Assembly (NCBI GenBank): GCA_022510685.1
Contig: JAFLTA010000002.1
Coordinates: forward strand, 31,752-82,018
DNA: 50,267 nucleotides
From: Lachnospiraceae bacterium
Lineage (GTDB): Bacteria > Bacillota > Clostridia > Lachnospirales > Lachnospiraceae
Direction: 5' to 3'
The notes below the pieces were generated by a model, which had not been told where the DNA came from, ran no database searches, and saw only the letters and a program-made list of their open reading frames with translations. How positions within the stretch are numbered: position 1 is the stretch's first letter; the number at the start of each line of letters is the position of its first letter. Positions 9,126-17,363 of this stretch are shown one piece after another. The position numbers were made by a program, and so were the translations under genes.

Positions 9126-9154
9126 TATAAAATACGTAAAAATCATCAGTACAA
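9126..9154 (-). promoter_or_regulatory. Promoter of the Na/Pi cotransporter gene
   Basis: On the minus strand, -35 TTGTAC (9154-9149) and -10 TTTATA (9131-9126) are separated by 17 bp, 47 bp upstream of the start codon. The match to the sigma-A consensus is moderate. Confidence 0.5.
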
Positions 9155-9213
9155 TTATATAGGGTGGAGGACAGAAAAGCAATGATAAATGATGCAGTCT
9201 TAATGTTACCGGT

Positions 9214-9240
9214 TGATTTTATTCCGGTTTATGCCGATAT
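9214..9240 (+). promoter_or_regulatory. Possible sigma-28 (SigD/FliA) promoter upstream of the first coiled-coil gene
   Basis: GCCGATAT at 9233-9240 is a perfect sigma-28 -10 element. The -35 region at the standard 15-bp distance is TGAT, a weak match to TAAA. It lies about 140 bp upstream of the 9382 start. No other gene is convincing in 9125-9381; a 26-codon frame across this promoter looks accidental. Confidence 0.5.
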
Positions 9241-9381
9241 TATCAAAGATAAAGGGTATTAGACGATTATATGTGATTCGATGATACACAGATTTATCAT
9301 ACTGCAAATCGGCGAAAAGGAGTTCACCGGAAGGCAGATTTAAGAGGAAAATTAACAAATGGGATGAGAGGAGCGGTGCAT

Positions 9382-10377
9382 ATGGGAAACGGAATTTCAA
9401 TTTGTGCAGCGGGTACTGGGCAAGATTTTGTGACAGGAATCCGTGTGACTGTCAGCGGACATGATAAGCATTCGGATAAGCAGCCGAAAACAGAGACAAA
9501 GGCAATTTATATGGGTGGCACGGAGAATCAGGACACACTCAGTCAAAAGTATGAATTTGCCAGAAAACAGGCATTAAAGAAAATACTGAGCCAATTTGAA
9601 CAGGATATGGAGATTGCCGAGGATATGAAAGACCAAGGCGATACTGTTATGAAGCTGGATTCACAGATAAAGGATGAGCGGGCACGCTTGGAGGAACTTA
9701 ATGAGAGGAAGAAAGCTTTGCAGGAGCAGTATGGTGTTGCTTCGGATAGTCAGGAGCAGAAAGATTTGGAGTTGATGCAGAAAGCAGAGAATCATAAACG
9801 GTATCCTCTGGATGAACAGTATAATCTGAGCGAGGAGGAGGAAGAATATTTAGCAAATCTTTCAAAGACTCCGTATCAGGAAGAAATTCTGATGTTAGAT
9901 GCATCTGCCAGAGAGCTGAAGAATAAAATTTCCAGTGATATGCGTGATATGGATGTGGAGGAGGCATCCATATGGGCGACAAAGAAAGCTCTTTTGAAAG
10001 TAAATCCGATGAAGAAGGCAAAGGATGAGGCAGACAAAATAATGGAGGTAGCCCGAAAAGAGTTAGTGGGTGCTCTGTGGGATCAGGGCAGGGATAAGGT
10101 CGATGAAGAAATGGAAGAAGAGAAAGAGCGTATTGATGAAGAAAAACTGGAAGCGTTGGAAGAAAAAATCCGTCTCAAGGAAATGGAAGAAGATGAAGCG
10201 AAAGAAGAAGCAAGTCGAACGTATATGGAAGATAGTGTCTTTTCTGCTTCGAAAAATATAGTTCTTCCTTCCGGGCAGACAATAGACAATTTGCAGCAGG
10301 ATGTGAAGTCATTAATCCAGGATCAGACATTTTTAGATGTAGATTTAAAAGGATTGCGTGTGGATAAGAAGTTGTAA
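9382..10377 (+). CDS. Coiled-coil protein of unknown function (MGNGIS-type)
   Basis: I do not recognise this 331-residue protein. It is soluble, strongly charged and mostly helical. Heptad-rich Glu/Lys/Leu segments run through residues about 60-125 and 215-285, where EEEKERIDEEKLEALEEK marks a long coiled coil. There is no signal peptide or membrane helix. The start at ATG 9382 follows GAGAGGAG; an ATG at 9364 lacks spacing. Its opening MGNGISICAAG resembles the MGNIVVSGNG opening of the protein at 16225, and both genes have sigma-28-like -10 elements, so I infer a flagellar-regulon pair. It has no obvious homology to named flagellar proteins. Confidence 0.7.
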   Translation: MGNGISICAAGTGQDFVTGIRVTVSGHDKHSDKQPKTETKAIYMGGTENQDTLSQKYEFARKQALKKILSQFEQDMEIAEDMKDQGDTVMKLDSQIKDERARLEELNERKKALQEQYGVASDSQEQKDLELMQKAENHKRYPLDEQYNLSEEEEEYLANLSKTPYQEEILMLDASARELKNKISSDMRDMDVEEASIWATKKALLKVNPMKKAKDEADKIMEVARKELVGALWDQGRDKVDEEMEEEKERIDEEKLEALEEKIRLKEMEEDEAKEEASRTYMEDSVFSASKNIVLPSGQTIDNLQQDVKSLIQDQTFLDVDLKGLRVDKKL

Positions 10378-10461
10378 TGGCTATGGATGGATTTCCATGT
10401 CCGGTCTGTTTCAGAGAGATTTTGCTACTCTGAGAATATAATAGAAAAAAGGAGATTTTTT

Positions 10462-11178
10462 ATGTTTGTTTATTTGAGTTATATTCCGAGGACGTATTAT
10501 TATATGGATCCCACATATATACTGGTAATCTTCGGAGCATTGATTTGTATGATTGCGTCCGCCAATGTAAACCGGACATTTAATAAATACAGTCGTTTCC
10601 ACAGTAAACGAGGTGTCACGGGAGCACAGGTGGCGGAAATGATTTTACGGAATGCGGGAATTTCCGGTGTACAGATTGAGCATACCGGCGGTAATCTGAC
10701 AGATCATTATGACCCCCGTGCCAATGTTGTCCGTTTATCCGACAGTGTATATAATGCGTCAAGCATTGCTGCAGTTGGCGTGGCAGCCCATGAATGCGGA
10801 CACGTCATCCAGCATCATACAGGCTATGTGCCTATTCAGGTTCGCAGTGCGATAGTTCCGATTGTCAATTTTGGTTCTAAATTATCATGGCCTATCATTA
10901 TCATCGGTTTGATCATCGGGCATACTCCCCTTATTTATGCGGGTATTATATTGTTTGCACTGGTATTATTGTTTCAGATTGTCACGCTGCCGGTAGAGTT
11001 TAATGCATCGGGACGGGCACTGGCTATATTACGGGAGAGTAATATGCTTTATGAGGATGAATTAAAGGGTGCGCGAAAAGTGCTGACGGCAGCAGGCATG
11101 ACTTATGTGACGGCAACGATTTCGACTTTGCTGCAGTTGTTGCGCCTGATTCTGTTGTTTGCACGAAGAGACGACTAA
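10462..11178 (+). CDS. YugP-type membrane zinc metallopeptidase
   Basis: This 238-residue protein of the Zn_peptidase_2 (YugP/DUF2268-unrelated) family has an N-terminal membrane segment (residues about 14-34). The zinc motif HECGH lies in VAAHECGHVIQHHTGY, and two or more further hydrophobic helices follow. The conserved stretch LPVEFNASGRAL supplies the usual third-ligand region (Glu). The family is a membrane-embedded neutral zinc protease of largely unknown substrate. The ATG at 10462 follows AAAAAAGGAG; the longer frame from 10387 has no ribosome binding site. Confidence 0.88.
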   Translation: MFVYLSYIPRTYYYMDPTYILVIFGALICMIASANVNRTFNKYSRFHSKRGVTGAQVAEMILRNAGISGVQIEHTGGNLTDHYDPRANVVRLSDSVYNASSIAAVGVAAHECGHVIQHHTGYVPIQVRSAIVPIVNFGSKLSWPIIIIGLIIGHTPLIYAGIILFALVLLFQIVTLPVEFNASGRALAILRESNMLYEDELKGARKVLTAAGMTYVTATISTLLQLLRLILLFARRDD

Positions 11179-11184
11179 CTGTTA

Positions 11185-11275
11185 AAAATTTGCCAATTGA
11201 TTAGAGGTGCAGGAGGCGGTAGCGTGATAACGACATCATGCCAGCCGGGGACTAAACAGCGTTCAAATTGGCACT
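11185..11275 (+). other. Leader repeat element, copy A (upstream of Nudix gene)
   Basis: The spacer holds the motif GGACTAAACAGCGTTCAAAT at 11254-11273, shared with the leaders at 14358, 18805 and 48449. It is also bracketed by complementary GCCAATT (near 11193) and AATTGGC (near 11270), and by TGCCA / TGGCA closer in, so it could fold in two alternative ways. No known RNA family is identified. Confidence 0.45.
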
Positions 11276-11295
11276 TTTATACTATGAGGATGTAT

Positions 11296-11796
11296 ATGGA
11301 ACTTTGGGACATTTATGATATAAATAAGAAGCCCACGGGGCGGACCATGAAGAGGGACGACTGGTGTTTGAAAGAAGGAGAGTATCATTTATCAGTACTT
11401 GGTGTATTACAGAGACCGGATGGAAAATACCTCATTACCCGGAGAGCACAGAGCAAGCCATGGGCGGCCGGCTGGTGGGAAGTGTCCGGTGGTGCTGTTG
11501 TGGCTGGGGAAACATCAGAGGACGCTATACGCAGAGAGATTAAAGAAGAAACGGGTCTGGATGTATCTAATGCAGAGGGCGGTTTCTTATTTACATATCG
11601 TCGGGAAAATATCAAAGAAGGGGACAATTATTTTGTGGACGTGTATAAGTTCCGGATGGATTTTTCCGAGGAGGATATCCGGCTGCAGGAGGGCGAGACG
11701 GATGGTTTTTTGATTACCGATGCGGCACAGATGGAAGAGTATGACAGGCAGGGGATTTTCCTGCATTACCAAAGTATTAAAGAGGCATTTGATTAG
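11296..11796 (+). CDS. Nudix hydrolase
   Basis: This is a 166-residue Nudix-family enzyme. The Nudix box GX5EX7REUXEEXGU is complete in GAVVAGE (about residues 63-69) and REIKEETGL. The start context (MELWDIYDINKKPTGRTMKR) is like the IPP-isomerase/YfcD-like Nudix subgroup, which hydrolyses nucleoside-diphosphate derivatives; the substrate is unknown. ATG 11296 was chosen because GAGG lies 6 bases upstream; ATGs at 11284 and 11290 are in frame. It follows a leader carrying repeat copy A. Confidence 0.9.
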   Translation: MELWDIYDINKKPTGRTMKRDDWCLKEGEYHLSVLGVLQRPDGKYLITRRAQSKPWAAGWWEVSGGAVVAGETSEDAIRREIKEETGLDVSNAEGGFLFTYRRENIKEGDNYFVDVYKFRMDFSEEDIRLQEGETDGFLITDAAQMEEYDRQGIFLHYQSIKEAFD

Positions 11797-11818
11797 AATT
11801 CTGAATATATAATATTAC

Positions 11819-11847
11819 TTGACAGGGATAAAGATATATGCTATTAT
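11819..11847 (+). promoter_or_regulatory. Strong sigma-A promoter upstream of the M20 peptidase
   Basis: A perfect -35 TTGACA (11819-11824), a 17-bp spacer and -10 TATTAT (11842-11847) lie upstream. The predicted transcript starts near 11854 and enters a leader with a terminator-like hairpin before the gene. Confidence 0.8.
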
Positions 11848-11893
11848 CCTACTATCCAACTAGGAAATATAAGAAATAGAAAAGCTATTAAAA

Positions 11894-11916
11894 GCGGGGT
11901 AAGCCTGCTTTTTTGC
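11894..11916 (+). terminator. Terminator-like hairpin in the leader of the M20 peptidase gene
   Basis: The stem AGCGGG / CCTGCT with loop GTAAG is followed by TTTTTT. It lies about 40 bases after the predicted transcription start and before the start codon. It is preceded by a competing AATAG/CTATT hairpin. It could be a transcription attenuator or end a short RNA. Confidence 0.6.
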
Positions 11917-11943
11917 TGTAATATGGGTGAAAAGAGGGTGCTT

Positions 11944-13113
11944 ATGGCAGAGTGGCGAGAAGATTTTGCAAAGTTGGTTTCTTTTGATTCCGTTAGTTTT
12001 CGGGAGAGGCAGACGGCAGACTGGTTGAAAGAACGCTTAGAACAAATGGGATTTACCGTTTGGGAAGACCGCGCCGGAGAAAATTATGACGGTAATGCGG
12101 GAAACATATTCGGACGGCTTGACGGGGAACTTCCGGGAGCGCCGCTGCTTTTTTCCGCACACATGGATGTAGTGGAGCCTGGAAAGAAGAAAAAGACTGT
12201 TTTTGAGCCGAATGGAATGATTCGTTCGGCGGGAAATACTGTTCTCGGTGCAGATGATATTGCAGGCATTATAGAAATATTGTATGGTATATCATATGTG
12301 ATAGAGCATCATATTCCCCATCGGGCTATTGAAGTTGTTTTTCCTATCGGGGAGGAAGTGTACATCAAGGGAAGTGACGTCATTGATTATTCCCGGTTGG
12401 AGGCAAAGGAAGCTTATGTGTTAGATATGTCGGGTGATGTTGGTGTTGCAGCCAGAAAGGCACCGTCCATTATTTCTTTCCGGGTGGAAGTACATGGGAA
12501 GGCTTCTCATGCGGGATTTGCTCCGGAGGCAGGCGTTCATGCTATCCAGATAGCAGCGAAGGCAATTGCCGGTCTGACGCTGGGACATTTGGAAGAAGGT
12601 ACTACATTAAACATTGGTATGGTGGAGGGTGGAGTGGCAACAAACATTGTGCCGGAATCTTGTGTATGTACCGGAGAAATCCGCAGTTTTCGCCATGAGA
12701 GGGCGTTAGAACTGGTGGAGGAAGTTCAGAGCATTTTTGAGAAAGCTGCGTCAGAGACGGTCGCAGCAAGTATGTCAGGGAATGGAGAGACGACAGAATC
12801 TGATACTATTGCAGCTTCACAGAATATTGCAAAAATTACAGTGACACATGAAGTGCATATGGAGGCATATGAGGTGCCGGAGGATGCCGGTGTCATTAAG
12901 CATTTTAAGGAAGCGTGCGAGCCGTTGGGGCTTCCGGGGACAGTGGGAGACACTTTTGGTGGCAGTGATAACAATAATTTTGTGCAGAATGGACTGGAGG
13001 GATTGGTACTGTCCTGTGGAATGTATCGGGTACATTCCGTGGAAGAGTACACATTAGAAAAAGAAATTGAGCAGGGAATTGCCCTTGTAGCACAATTGTT
13101 GCAATCAAAATAA
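11944..13113 (+). CDS. M20-family zinc peptidase (peptidase T/PepV-like)
   Basis: This 389-residue M20 metallopeptidase has the first metal motif SAHMDVVEPG, the bridging aspartate region GADDIAG, catalytic Glu and ligand in IGEEVYIKG, and a dimerisation (lid) domain beginning near HGKASHAGFAPEAG, which is the conserved H/SHAG loop. The C-terminal GGSDNNNF segment and a final HS ligand motif (YRVHSVEEY) complete the set. The pattern fits tripeptidase T-like enzymes. ATG 11944 has AGAGGG upstream; the longer start at 11923 has none. It stands alone behind a strong promoter and a terminator-like leader. Confidence 0.88.
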   Translation: MAEWREDFAKLVSFDSVSFRERQTADWLKERLEQMGFTVWEDRAGENYDGNAGNIFGRLDGELPGAPLLFSAHMDVVEPGKKKKTVFEPNGMIRSAGNTVLGADDIAGIIEILYGISYVIEHHIPHRAIEVVFPIGEEVYIKGSDVIDYSRLEAKEAYVLDMSGDVGVAARKAPSIISFRVEVHGKASHAGFAPEAGVHAIQIAAKAIAGLTLGHLEEGTTLNIGMVEGGVATNIVPESCVCTGEIRSFRHERALELVEEVQSIFEKAASETVAASMSGNGETTESDTIAASQNIAKITVTHEVHMEAYEVPEDAGVIKHFKEACEPLGLPGTVGDTFGGSDNNNFVQNGLEGLVLSCGMYRVHSVEEYTLEKEIEQGIALVAQLLQSK

Positions 13114-13207
13114 ATGTTCTAGGCAAAAATTGCATTAATGATTAATATAGAGTAAAATGCGTTATGAATATTGACGGATAGCGCGTTCAATTGAAGGAGG
13201 TTACAAG

Positions 13208-14350
13208 ATGAAATTTGATGTAGAGACAGTATGTATTCATGGAAATGAACGAATTGAATATCCTTATGGTTCTTTATCCGTACCGATTTTCCAGGCGGCA
13301 ACATTTACCCATCCGGGGATTGGCGAGTCCACGGGTTATGACTACACGAGAGAGAGTAATCCCACGCGGACGGAACTGGAGCGAATTATGAATGCATTGG
13401 AGGGCGGTGTGGATACCGTTGCCTGCAATACCGGTATGGCGGCGATTGCACTGGCTTTTGAACTGTTGCCTCCGGAAAGCCATGTCGTTTGTTCAGAGGA
13501 CTTATATGGTGGTTCCGTGCGTTACTTCGATACAATGGGAGAGCGTAAAGGTCTTCATTTCACATATGTTGACACATCCGATATTCAAAATATTAAGGAT
13601 GCTTTGCAGGACAATACAAAAGCGTTATACATAGAGACGCCCAGCAATCCCACCATGCAGATTACTGATTTGCGGAAAGTAAAAGAGCTTGCCGTAGAAA
13701 AAGATTTATTATTATATGTGGATAATACATTTTTGACACCGTATTTTCAGAAGCCAATCGCCCTGGGCGCAGATGTGGTCATCAGCAGCGGTACAAAGTT
13801 TTTAAGTGGGCATAATGATACACTTGCGGGATTTATCACTGTGGCAGACAAAAAGCATGCAGAGCAGATTCGCTACGCATACAAAACCATTGGGTGCTGT
13901 CTGTCGCCTTTTGACAGCTATATGCTCGTCCGTGGAATCAAGACATTGGCACTGCGCATGGAGCGGGCGCAGGAAAATGCAGAAAAAATCGCACTCTGGT
14001 TACAGGAGCAGCCACATGTGGCAAAAGTTTATTATGTGGGGCTGAAAGACCATCCGGGTTATGAGGTGAACAAATCACAGTGCAGTGGGTATGGAAGCAT
14101 GATTTCTTTCCGGGTAGATACGGAGGAACGTGCCAGAAAAATGCTGGAAAAGGTGAAAGTGATTGCCTATGCGGAAAGTCTGGGTGGTGTGGAATCCCTG
14201 ATGACTTATCCGATGTTGCAGACACACGGAGATGTGCCGGTAGAACAGCGTGAAAAGCTGGGTATTACCGAGACTTTCCTGCGATTGTCTGTGGGAGTGG
14301 AGTCAGTGGGCGATTTGATTAATGATTTGGAGCAGGCACTATCGGATTAG
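13208..14350 (+). CDS. PLP-dependent trans-sulfuration enzyme (cystathionine gamma-synthase/beta-lyase type)
   Basis: This 380-residue Cys/Met-metabolism PLP enzyme has the substrate/PLP contacts YDYTRESNPTR and the aspartate VDNTF. The Schiff-base lysine lies in SSGTKFLSGHND, and the C-terminal ESLGGVESLMTYP motif is typical of the family. These enzymes make or cleave cystathionine, or take homocysteine/methionine as substrate; the sequence does not separate MetB from MetC. AAGGAGG precedes the ATG by 6 bases. A second C-S lyase follows 75 bp downstream, so the pair could convert cysteine to homocysteine. No S-box or T-box is visible upstream. Confidence 0.9.
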   Translation: MKFDVETVCIHGNERIEYPYGSLSVPIFQAATFTHPGIGESTGYDYTRESNPTRTELERIMNALEGGVDTVACNTGMAAIALAFELLPPESHVVCSEDLYGGSVRYFDTMGERKGLHFTYVDTSDIQNIKDALQDNTKALYIETPSNPTMQITDLRKVKELAVEKDLLLYVDNTFLTPYFQKPIALGADVVISSGTKFLSGHNDTLAGFITVADKKHAEQIRYAYKTIGCCLSPFDSYMLVRGIKTLALRMERAQENAEKIALWLQEQPHVAKVYYVGLKDHPGYEVNKSQCSGYGSMISFRVDTEERARKMLEKVKVIAYAESLGGVESLMTYPMLQTHGDVPVEQREKLGITETFLRLSVGVESVGDLINDLEQALSD

Positions 14351-14412
14351 AGCAAGACAAAACAGGGTTCAGATTAGTGCTATCATACCAGATGGGCGCA
14401 TTTGCTGTCAGA
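14351..14412 (+). other. Leader repeat element, copy C (upstream of patB-like gene)
   Basis: The motif AAAACAGGGTTCAGATTAGT (14358-14377) is followed by CCAGATGGGCGCAT. In copies A and B the CCAG-GGG block comes before the AAACAGG block, so the order is reversed here. AGCA (14352) can pair with TGCT (14379) around the motif. Confidence 0.45.
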
Positions 14413-14425
14413 GAGGAGAGCAGTT

Positions 14426-15604
14426 ATGAAATATGATTTTGACCGGGTAGTAAACCGGGTGGGAACAAATTGTTTAAAATATGATTTTGCTGTAGAGCGG
14501 GGAAAGGCTCAGGATGTATTGCCGTTATGGGTGGCAGATATGGATTTTCCTACGGCAGAACCGATTTTAGAGCGTCTTCATGAAGCAGTTTCCCACGGCA
14601 TTTTTGGTTACAGTGAGCCGAAGCAAAGTTATTTCGATGCAGTGTCCGCATGGTACAAAAAATACTTTCATTGGGAATTAAAGAGAAACTGGCTCGTAAA
14701 AACGCCGGGCGTAGTATATGCGCTGGCAGTGGCGGTGCAGACATTTACCGAGCCCGGGGACAGCGTTATGATTCAACAGCCGGTATACTATCCTTTCTCA
14801 GAAGTAATTGAAGATAATAAGAGAAAGCTGGTCTCCAATGATCTGCAGTTGGTGAATGGACATTATGAGATAGATTTCGTGGATTTTGAGAAAAAAATTG
14901 TAGAGAACCATGTAAAATTATTTCTGTTCTGTAGTCCGCACAATCCGGTGGGCAGAGTGTGGACGAAAGAGGAACTGCAGCGTATAGGAGATATTTGTGT
15001 CAAACATGATGTGCTGGTAGTGAGCGATGAAATCCATGCAGATTTTACATTCCCGGGATATGAGCATACCGTATTTGCCACTATGTCGGAGGAAATTGCC
15101 GAGAGGACCATTACCTGTACCGCACCAAGCAAGACCTTTAATCTGGCGGGAATGCAGGTATCTAATAACTGGATTTCCAACGGGACATTGCGGAGAAAAT
15201 TTCGCCATGGAGTGGCTGCCACCGGATACAGTCAGTTGAACAGTCTGGGACTGGTAGCCTGCGAAGCAGCTTATAAAACCGGAGAGGAATGGCTGACACA
15301 GCTCAAACAGTATCTGGTGGAAAATTTACAGTTTTTACAGGAATATTTGGAACGTGAACTTCCGGAAATTAAACTGATTCCACCGGAGGGAACCTACCTC
15401 ATATGGCTGGATTGCAGAGGATTGGGACTTACTCCCGTAGAGTTGGATGACCTGGTGGAGAATAAGGCAAAACTCTGGTTAGACAGCGGAAAGATATTCG
15501 GAAAAGTAGGGGAAGGTTTCCAGAGAATTAACATTGCCTGCCCTCGGGCAACATTAGAAAAGGCAATGGAACAGTGGAAAAATGCAATCAGAAATTGTTT
15601 GTGA
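14426..15604 (+). CDS. patB: PatB/MalY-type cystathionine beta-lyase (class I/II aminotransferase fold)
   Basis: This 392-residue protein matches PatB/MalY C-S lyases. It has LPLWVADMDFPTAEPI near the N-terminus, the NPVGRVWTKEEL loop, the SDEIHADF aspartate motif, the PLP lysine in APSKTFNLAGMQ, and an ARG motif (INIACPRA) at the C-terminus. The family cleaves cystathionine or cysteine conjugates to pyruvate, ammonia and a thiol. The ATG 14426 follows GAGAGGAG; the longer frame from 14402 does not. It is probably co-transcribed with the gene before it, with a repeat leader between them. Confidence 0.92.
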   Translation: MKYDFDRVVNRVGTNCLKYDFAVERGKAQDVLPLWVADMDFPTAEPILERLHEAVSHGIFGYSEPKQSYFDAVSAWYKKYFHWELKRNWLVKTPGVVYALAVAVQTFTEPGDSVMIQQPVYYPFSEVIEDNKRKLVSNDLQLVNGHYEIDFVDFEKKIVENHVKLFLFCSPHNPVGRVWTKEELQRIGDICVKHDVLVVSDEIHADFTFPGYEHTVFATMSEEIAERTITCTAPSKTFNLAGMQVSNNWISNGTLRRKFRHGVAATGYSQLNSLGLVACEAAYKTGEEWLTQLKQYLVENLQFLQEYLERELPEIKLIPPEGTYLIWLDCRGLGLTPVELDDLVENKAKLWLDSGKIFGKVGEGFQRINIACPRATLEKAMEQWKNAIRNCL

Positions 15605-15611
15605 TAATAGC

Positions 15612-15645
15612 AAAAAAATTCCCACAGGAGTTATCCTGTGGGAGT
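15612..15645 (-). terminator. Terminator between convergent patB and xre genes
   Basis: A perfect 10-bp stem TCCCACAGGA / TCCTGTGGGA (15620-15629 with 15634-15643) has a 4-base loop. The run of seven A bases on the plus strand gives the T tract for the minus-strand gene; it may also stop patB. Confidence 0.85.
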
Positions 15646-15648
15646 TGC

Positions 15649-15978
15649 TTATTTATTGGTCCATATGCGTAACGTTTTAATCAATCGATCTTTTTGGTCA
15701 CCGTTTAATTTGGCACAGAGTTTTGCGATTTGATGATCCTGTGCGTCCGGTTGATAGTCTTTTTCAATAGTTCCTACCAATTCATCCAAAGAAGAACCGG
15801 TCAATCTTGCAAAATATACCAGCATACGCAGAGACATAGCAGTACGACCGCTCTCTACATTGCAAATATATCCGGGTGTTGCGTCCAGTGCTTTGGCAAC
15901 CTGATCCTGAGTCAGATTATGTTCCAAACGAATCTGGCGTACCCGTTTTGCTAATTCCATATCGTGATTTGATTTCAT
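15649..15978 (-). CDS. Xre-family helix-turn-helix regulator
   Basis: This 109-residue protein has a clear N-terminal HTH_3 domain (residues about 8-65). LTQDQVAKALDATPGYICNVESGRTAMSL spans the recognition helix and the E-x-G turn, and a short charged C-terminal part follows. GAGGAGG precedes the ATG on the minus strand. It is divergent from the coiled-coil gene at 16225 across a 246-bp region that also holds a sigma-28 promoter. Its target is unknown; the adjoining gene is the obvious candidate. Confidence 0.88.
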   Translation of the reverse strand: MKSNHDMELAKRVRQIRLEHNLTQDQVAKALDATPGYICNVESGRTAMSLRMLVYFARLTGSSLDELVGTIEKDYQPDAQDHQIAKLCAKLNGDQKDRLIKTLRIWTNK

Positions 15979-16153
15979 AAATACCTCCTCGTCGTATGTT
16001 GAAAGAAAATTATGCTATTCTCTATTATAGCAAATGAAAAAAAATAAACAAGCCCTGTTTGAATATTTTAAACACATTTTTGACACATGCTTGCCAAATT
16101 TGATATGTGAAACATAAATGTTGTGATATAAGTAAAAAATCTTTCTCTGAGAT

Positions 16154-16180
16154 TAAGAAGTTAGAGTAATATGCCGATAC
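16154..16180 (+). promoter_or_regulatory. Sigma-28 (SigD/FliA) promoter of the second coiled-coil gene
   Basis: TAAG (16154-16157), 15 bp, then GCCGATAC (16173-16180) is one mismatch in each box from the TAAA-N15-GCCGATAA/T consensus of flagellar sigma factors. The predicted transcript starts about 38 bp before the ATG at 16225. The rest of 15979-16224 shows only AT-rich DNA. Confidence 0.75.
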
Positions 16181-16224
16181 AATAAATAGGATATGGAGAA
16201 CTTGCAAATCAAGGAGGGATTGCA

Positions 16225-17310
16225 ATGGGTAATATTGTTGTATCGGGAAATGGAGTTCCCACCGCAGCAAACAGTCGGACTGCGAGCGGAATCGGTACGC
16301 AGAGCCGTACTTCTGCGGTTAATCAAAAAGCTAGTGATGCTTATAATGCATGGCGCACTGTGACATCTAATCAAAGTGCTGCTGTGTCTGTTGATATTCC
16401 TGAGGGGGCTATGCGGGTATCCCGTGAGATTCAGGAGGAATATGGACAATATCCGGGAGCACAGAGTGTATATACCGGAGAAATATTGGAGGAAGTTAAT
16501 CCGGAGGAAGTGCCTGTAGGGGAGGAATCTTCTAAAGGCAAAAAGGAATACGGAATTACCGAGGAAGGACTTAATAACCTCGAACGTCTTCTGGAAGAAA
16601 TGAAGGAAAGTCGTGAAGCAAACAAAAAATCAAATGAAGCGACAAAGAAAAGACTGCACTACAATTACCGTAGGATTTCATCTTCTATTTCCAGAGCGAA
16701 AAATGTGAATCAGGCGAGTAATGCTTTGACTACGGCTACTTCTAATCTCAATTCACTGCGGCGCAAGATGGCAACAGGAAAATACAATGATAATGAAGTG
16801 CAGATTGCCATTAACCATGCGAAGAGAATGGTTCGTGTTGCCCGCAAGAAAGTGAAACACATTAAATGGGAGATGCAGGTAGATAAGCAGGATACCCATG
16901 TGGAGAATGATAAGGAGCGTCGCAATCGTCAGGAATTGATTGCACAACCGCAATATCAGCCGGGAGAGAAACAAGAAAAGGAGCAGGAATTACTTCTGTT
17001 GAAGAAGCAGTTGAATAAGTTGCGTGTACAGAGGAAGAATGCTAACAGGCGAAATGAAGACCATGATTTGATTATTGCGGACATGGAATACTTAAAAGCG
17101 AAGTTGGATATGCTTCGCCAGGAGCAACAGGAAAGTCGTTCGGATGCCATGAAAACCATAGCTGCAGAGTCGTCTGAACCAGCGGCTGCAGAGGTGGCAG
17201 CGACAGTAAATCCACAGGTTGGAGGTACAGCAGAAGCACCTTCGGCGGCAGAAGTTGCTGGCGCAGCAGTAGAAGCAGGTGCTGCGGCATCGCCGAATGT
17301 GGTATCATAG
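16225..17310 (+). CDS. Coiled-coil protein of unknown function with Ala-rich tail
   Basis: I do not recognise this 361-residue protein. After a flexible polar N-terminus (residues 1-80, MGNIVVSGNGVPTAANS onward) come charged helical segments (about 105-235) and a strong coiled coil (about 250-310, EKEQELLLLKKQLNKLRVQ). An alanine/glutamate/valine-rich tail follows (310-361). There is no signal peptide and no membrane helix. AAGGAGG sits 8 bases before the ATG. A good sigma-28 promoter lies just upstream, which puts it in the late flagellar regulon, possibly as an exported or accessory protein. It resembles the gene at 9382 in opening residues and architecture. Confidence 0.75.
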   Translation: MGNIVVSGNGVPTAANSRTASGIGTQSRTSAVNQKASDAYNAWRTVTSNQSAAVSVDIPEGAMRVSREIQEEYGQYPGAQSVYTGEILEEVNPEEVPVGEESSKGKKEYGITEEGLNNLERLLEEMKESREANKKSNEATKKRLHYNYRRISSSISRAKNVNQASNALTTATSNLNSLRRKMATGKYNDNEVQIAINHAKRMVRVARKKVKHIKWEMQVDKQDTHVENDKERRNRQELIAQPQYQPGEKQEKEQELLLLKKQLNKLRVQRKNANRRNEDHDLIIADMEYLKAKLDMLRQEQQESRSDAMKTIAAESSEPAAAEVAATVNPQVGGTAEAPSAAEVAGAAVEAGAAASPNVVS

Positions 17311-17363
17311 ATTTGTTGCAGTCCATGGTAACGTTAAATATGACATGGCACTGTATTTGTTTG

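Noticed and set aside
9182-9262. A 26-codon frame upstream of the coiled-coil gene
   Set aside because: It crosses the sigma-28-like -10, has poor ribosome binding site spacing and encodes no recognisable peptide.
11250-11275. tRNA-like T-loop in the repeated leader motif (GTTCAAATT)
   Set aside because: The bases around GTTCAAATT do not form an acceptor stem or other tRNA arms, and the G53-C61 pair is replaced by G-T.
13140-13207. Fifth copy of the leader motif upstream of the trans-sulfuration gene
   Set aside because: GATAGCGCGTTCAATTG shares only part of the motif and needs gaps; not above chance by eye.
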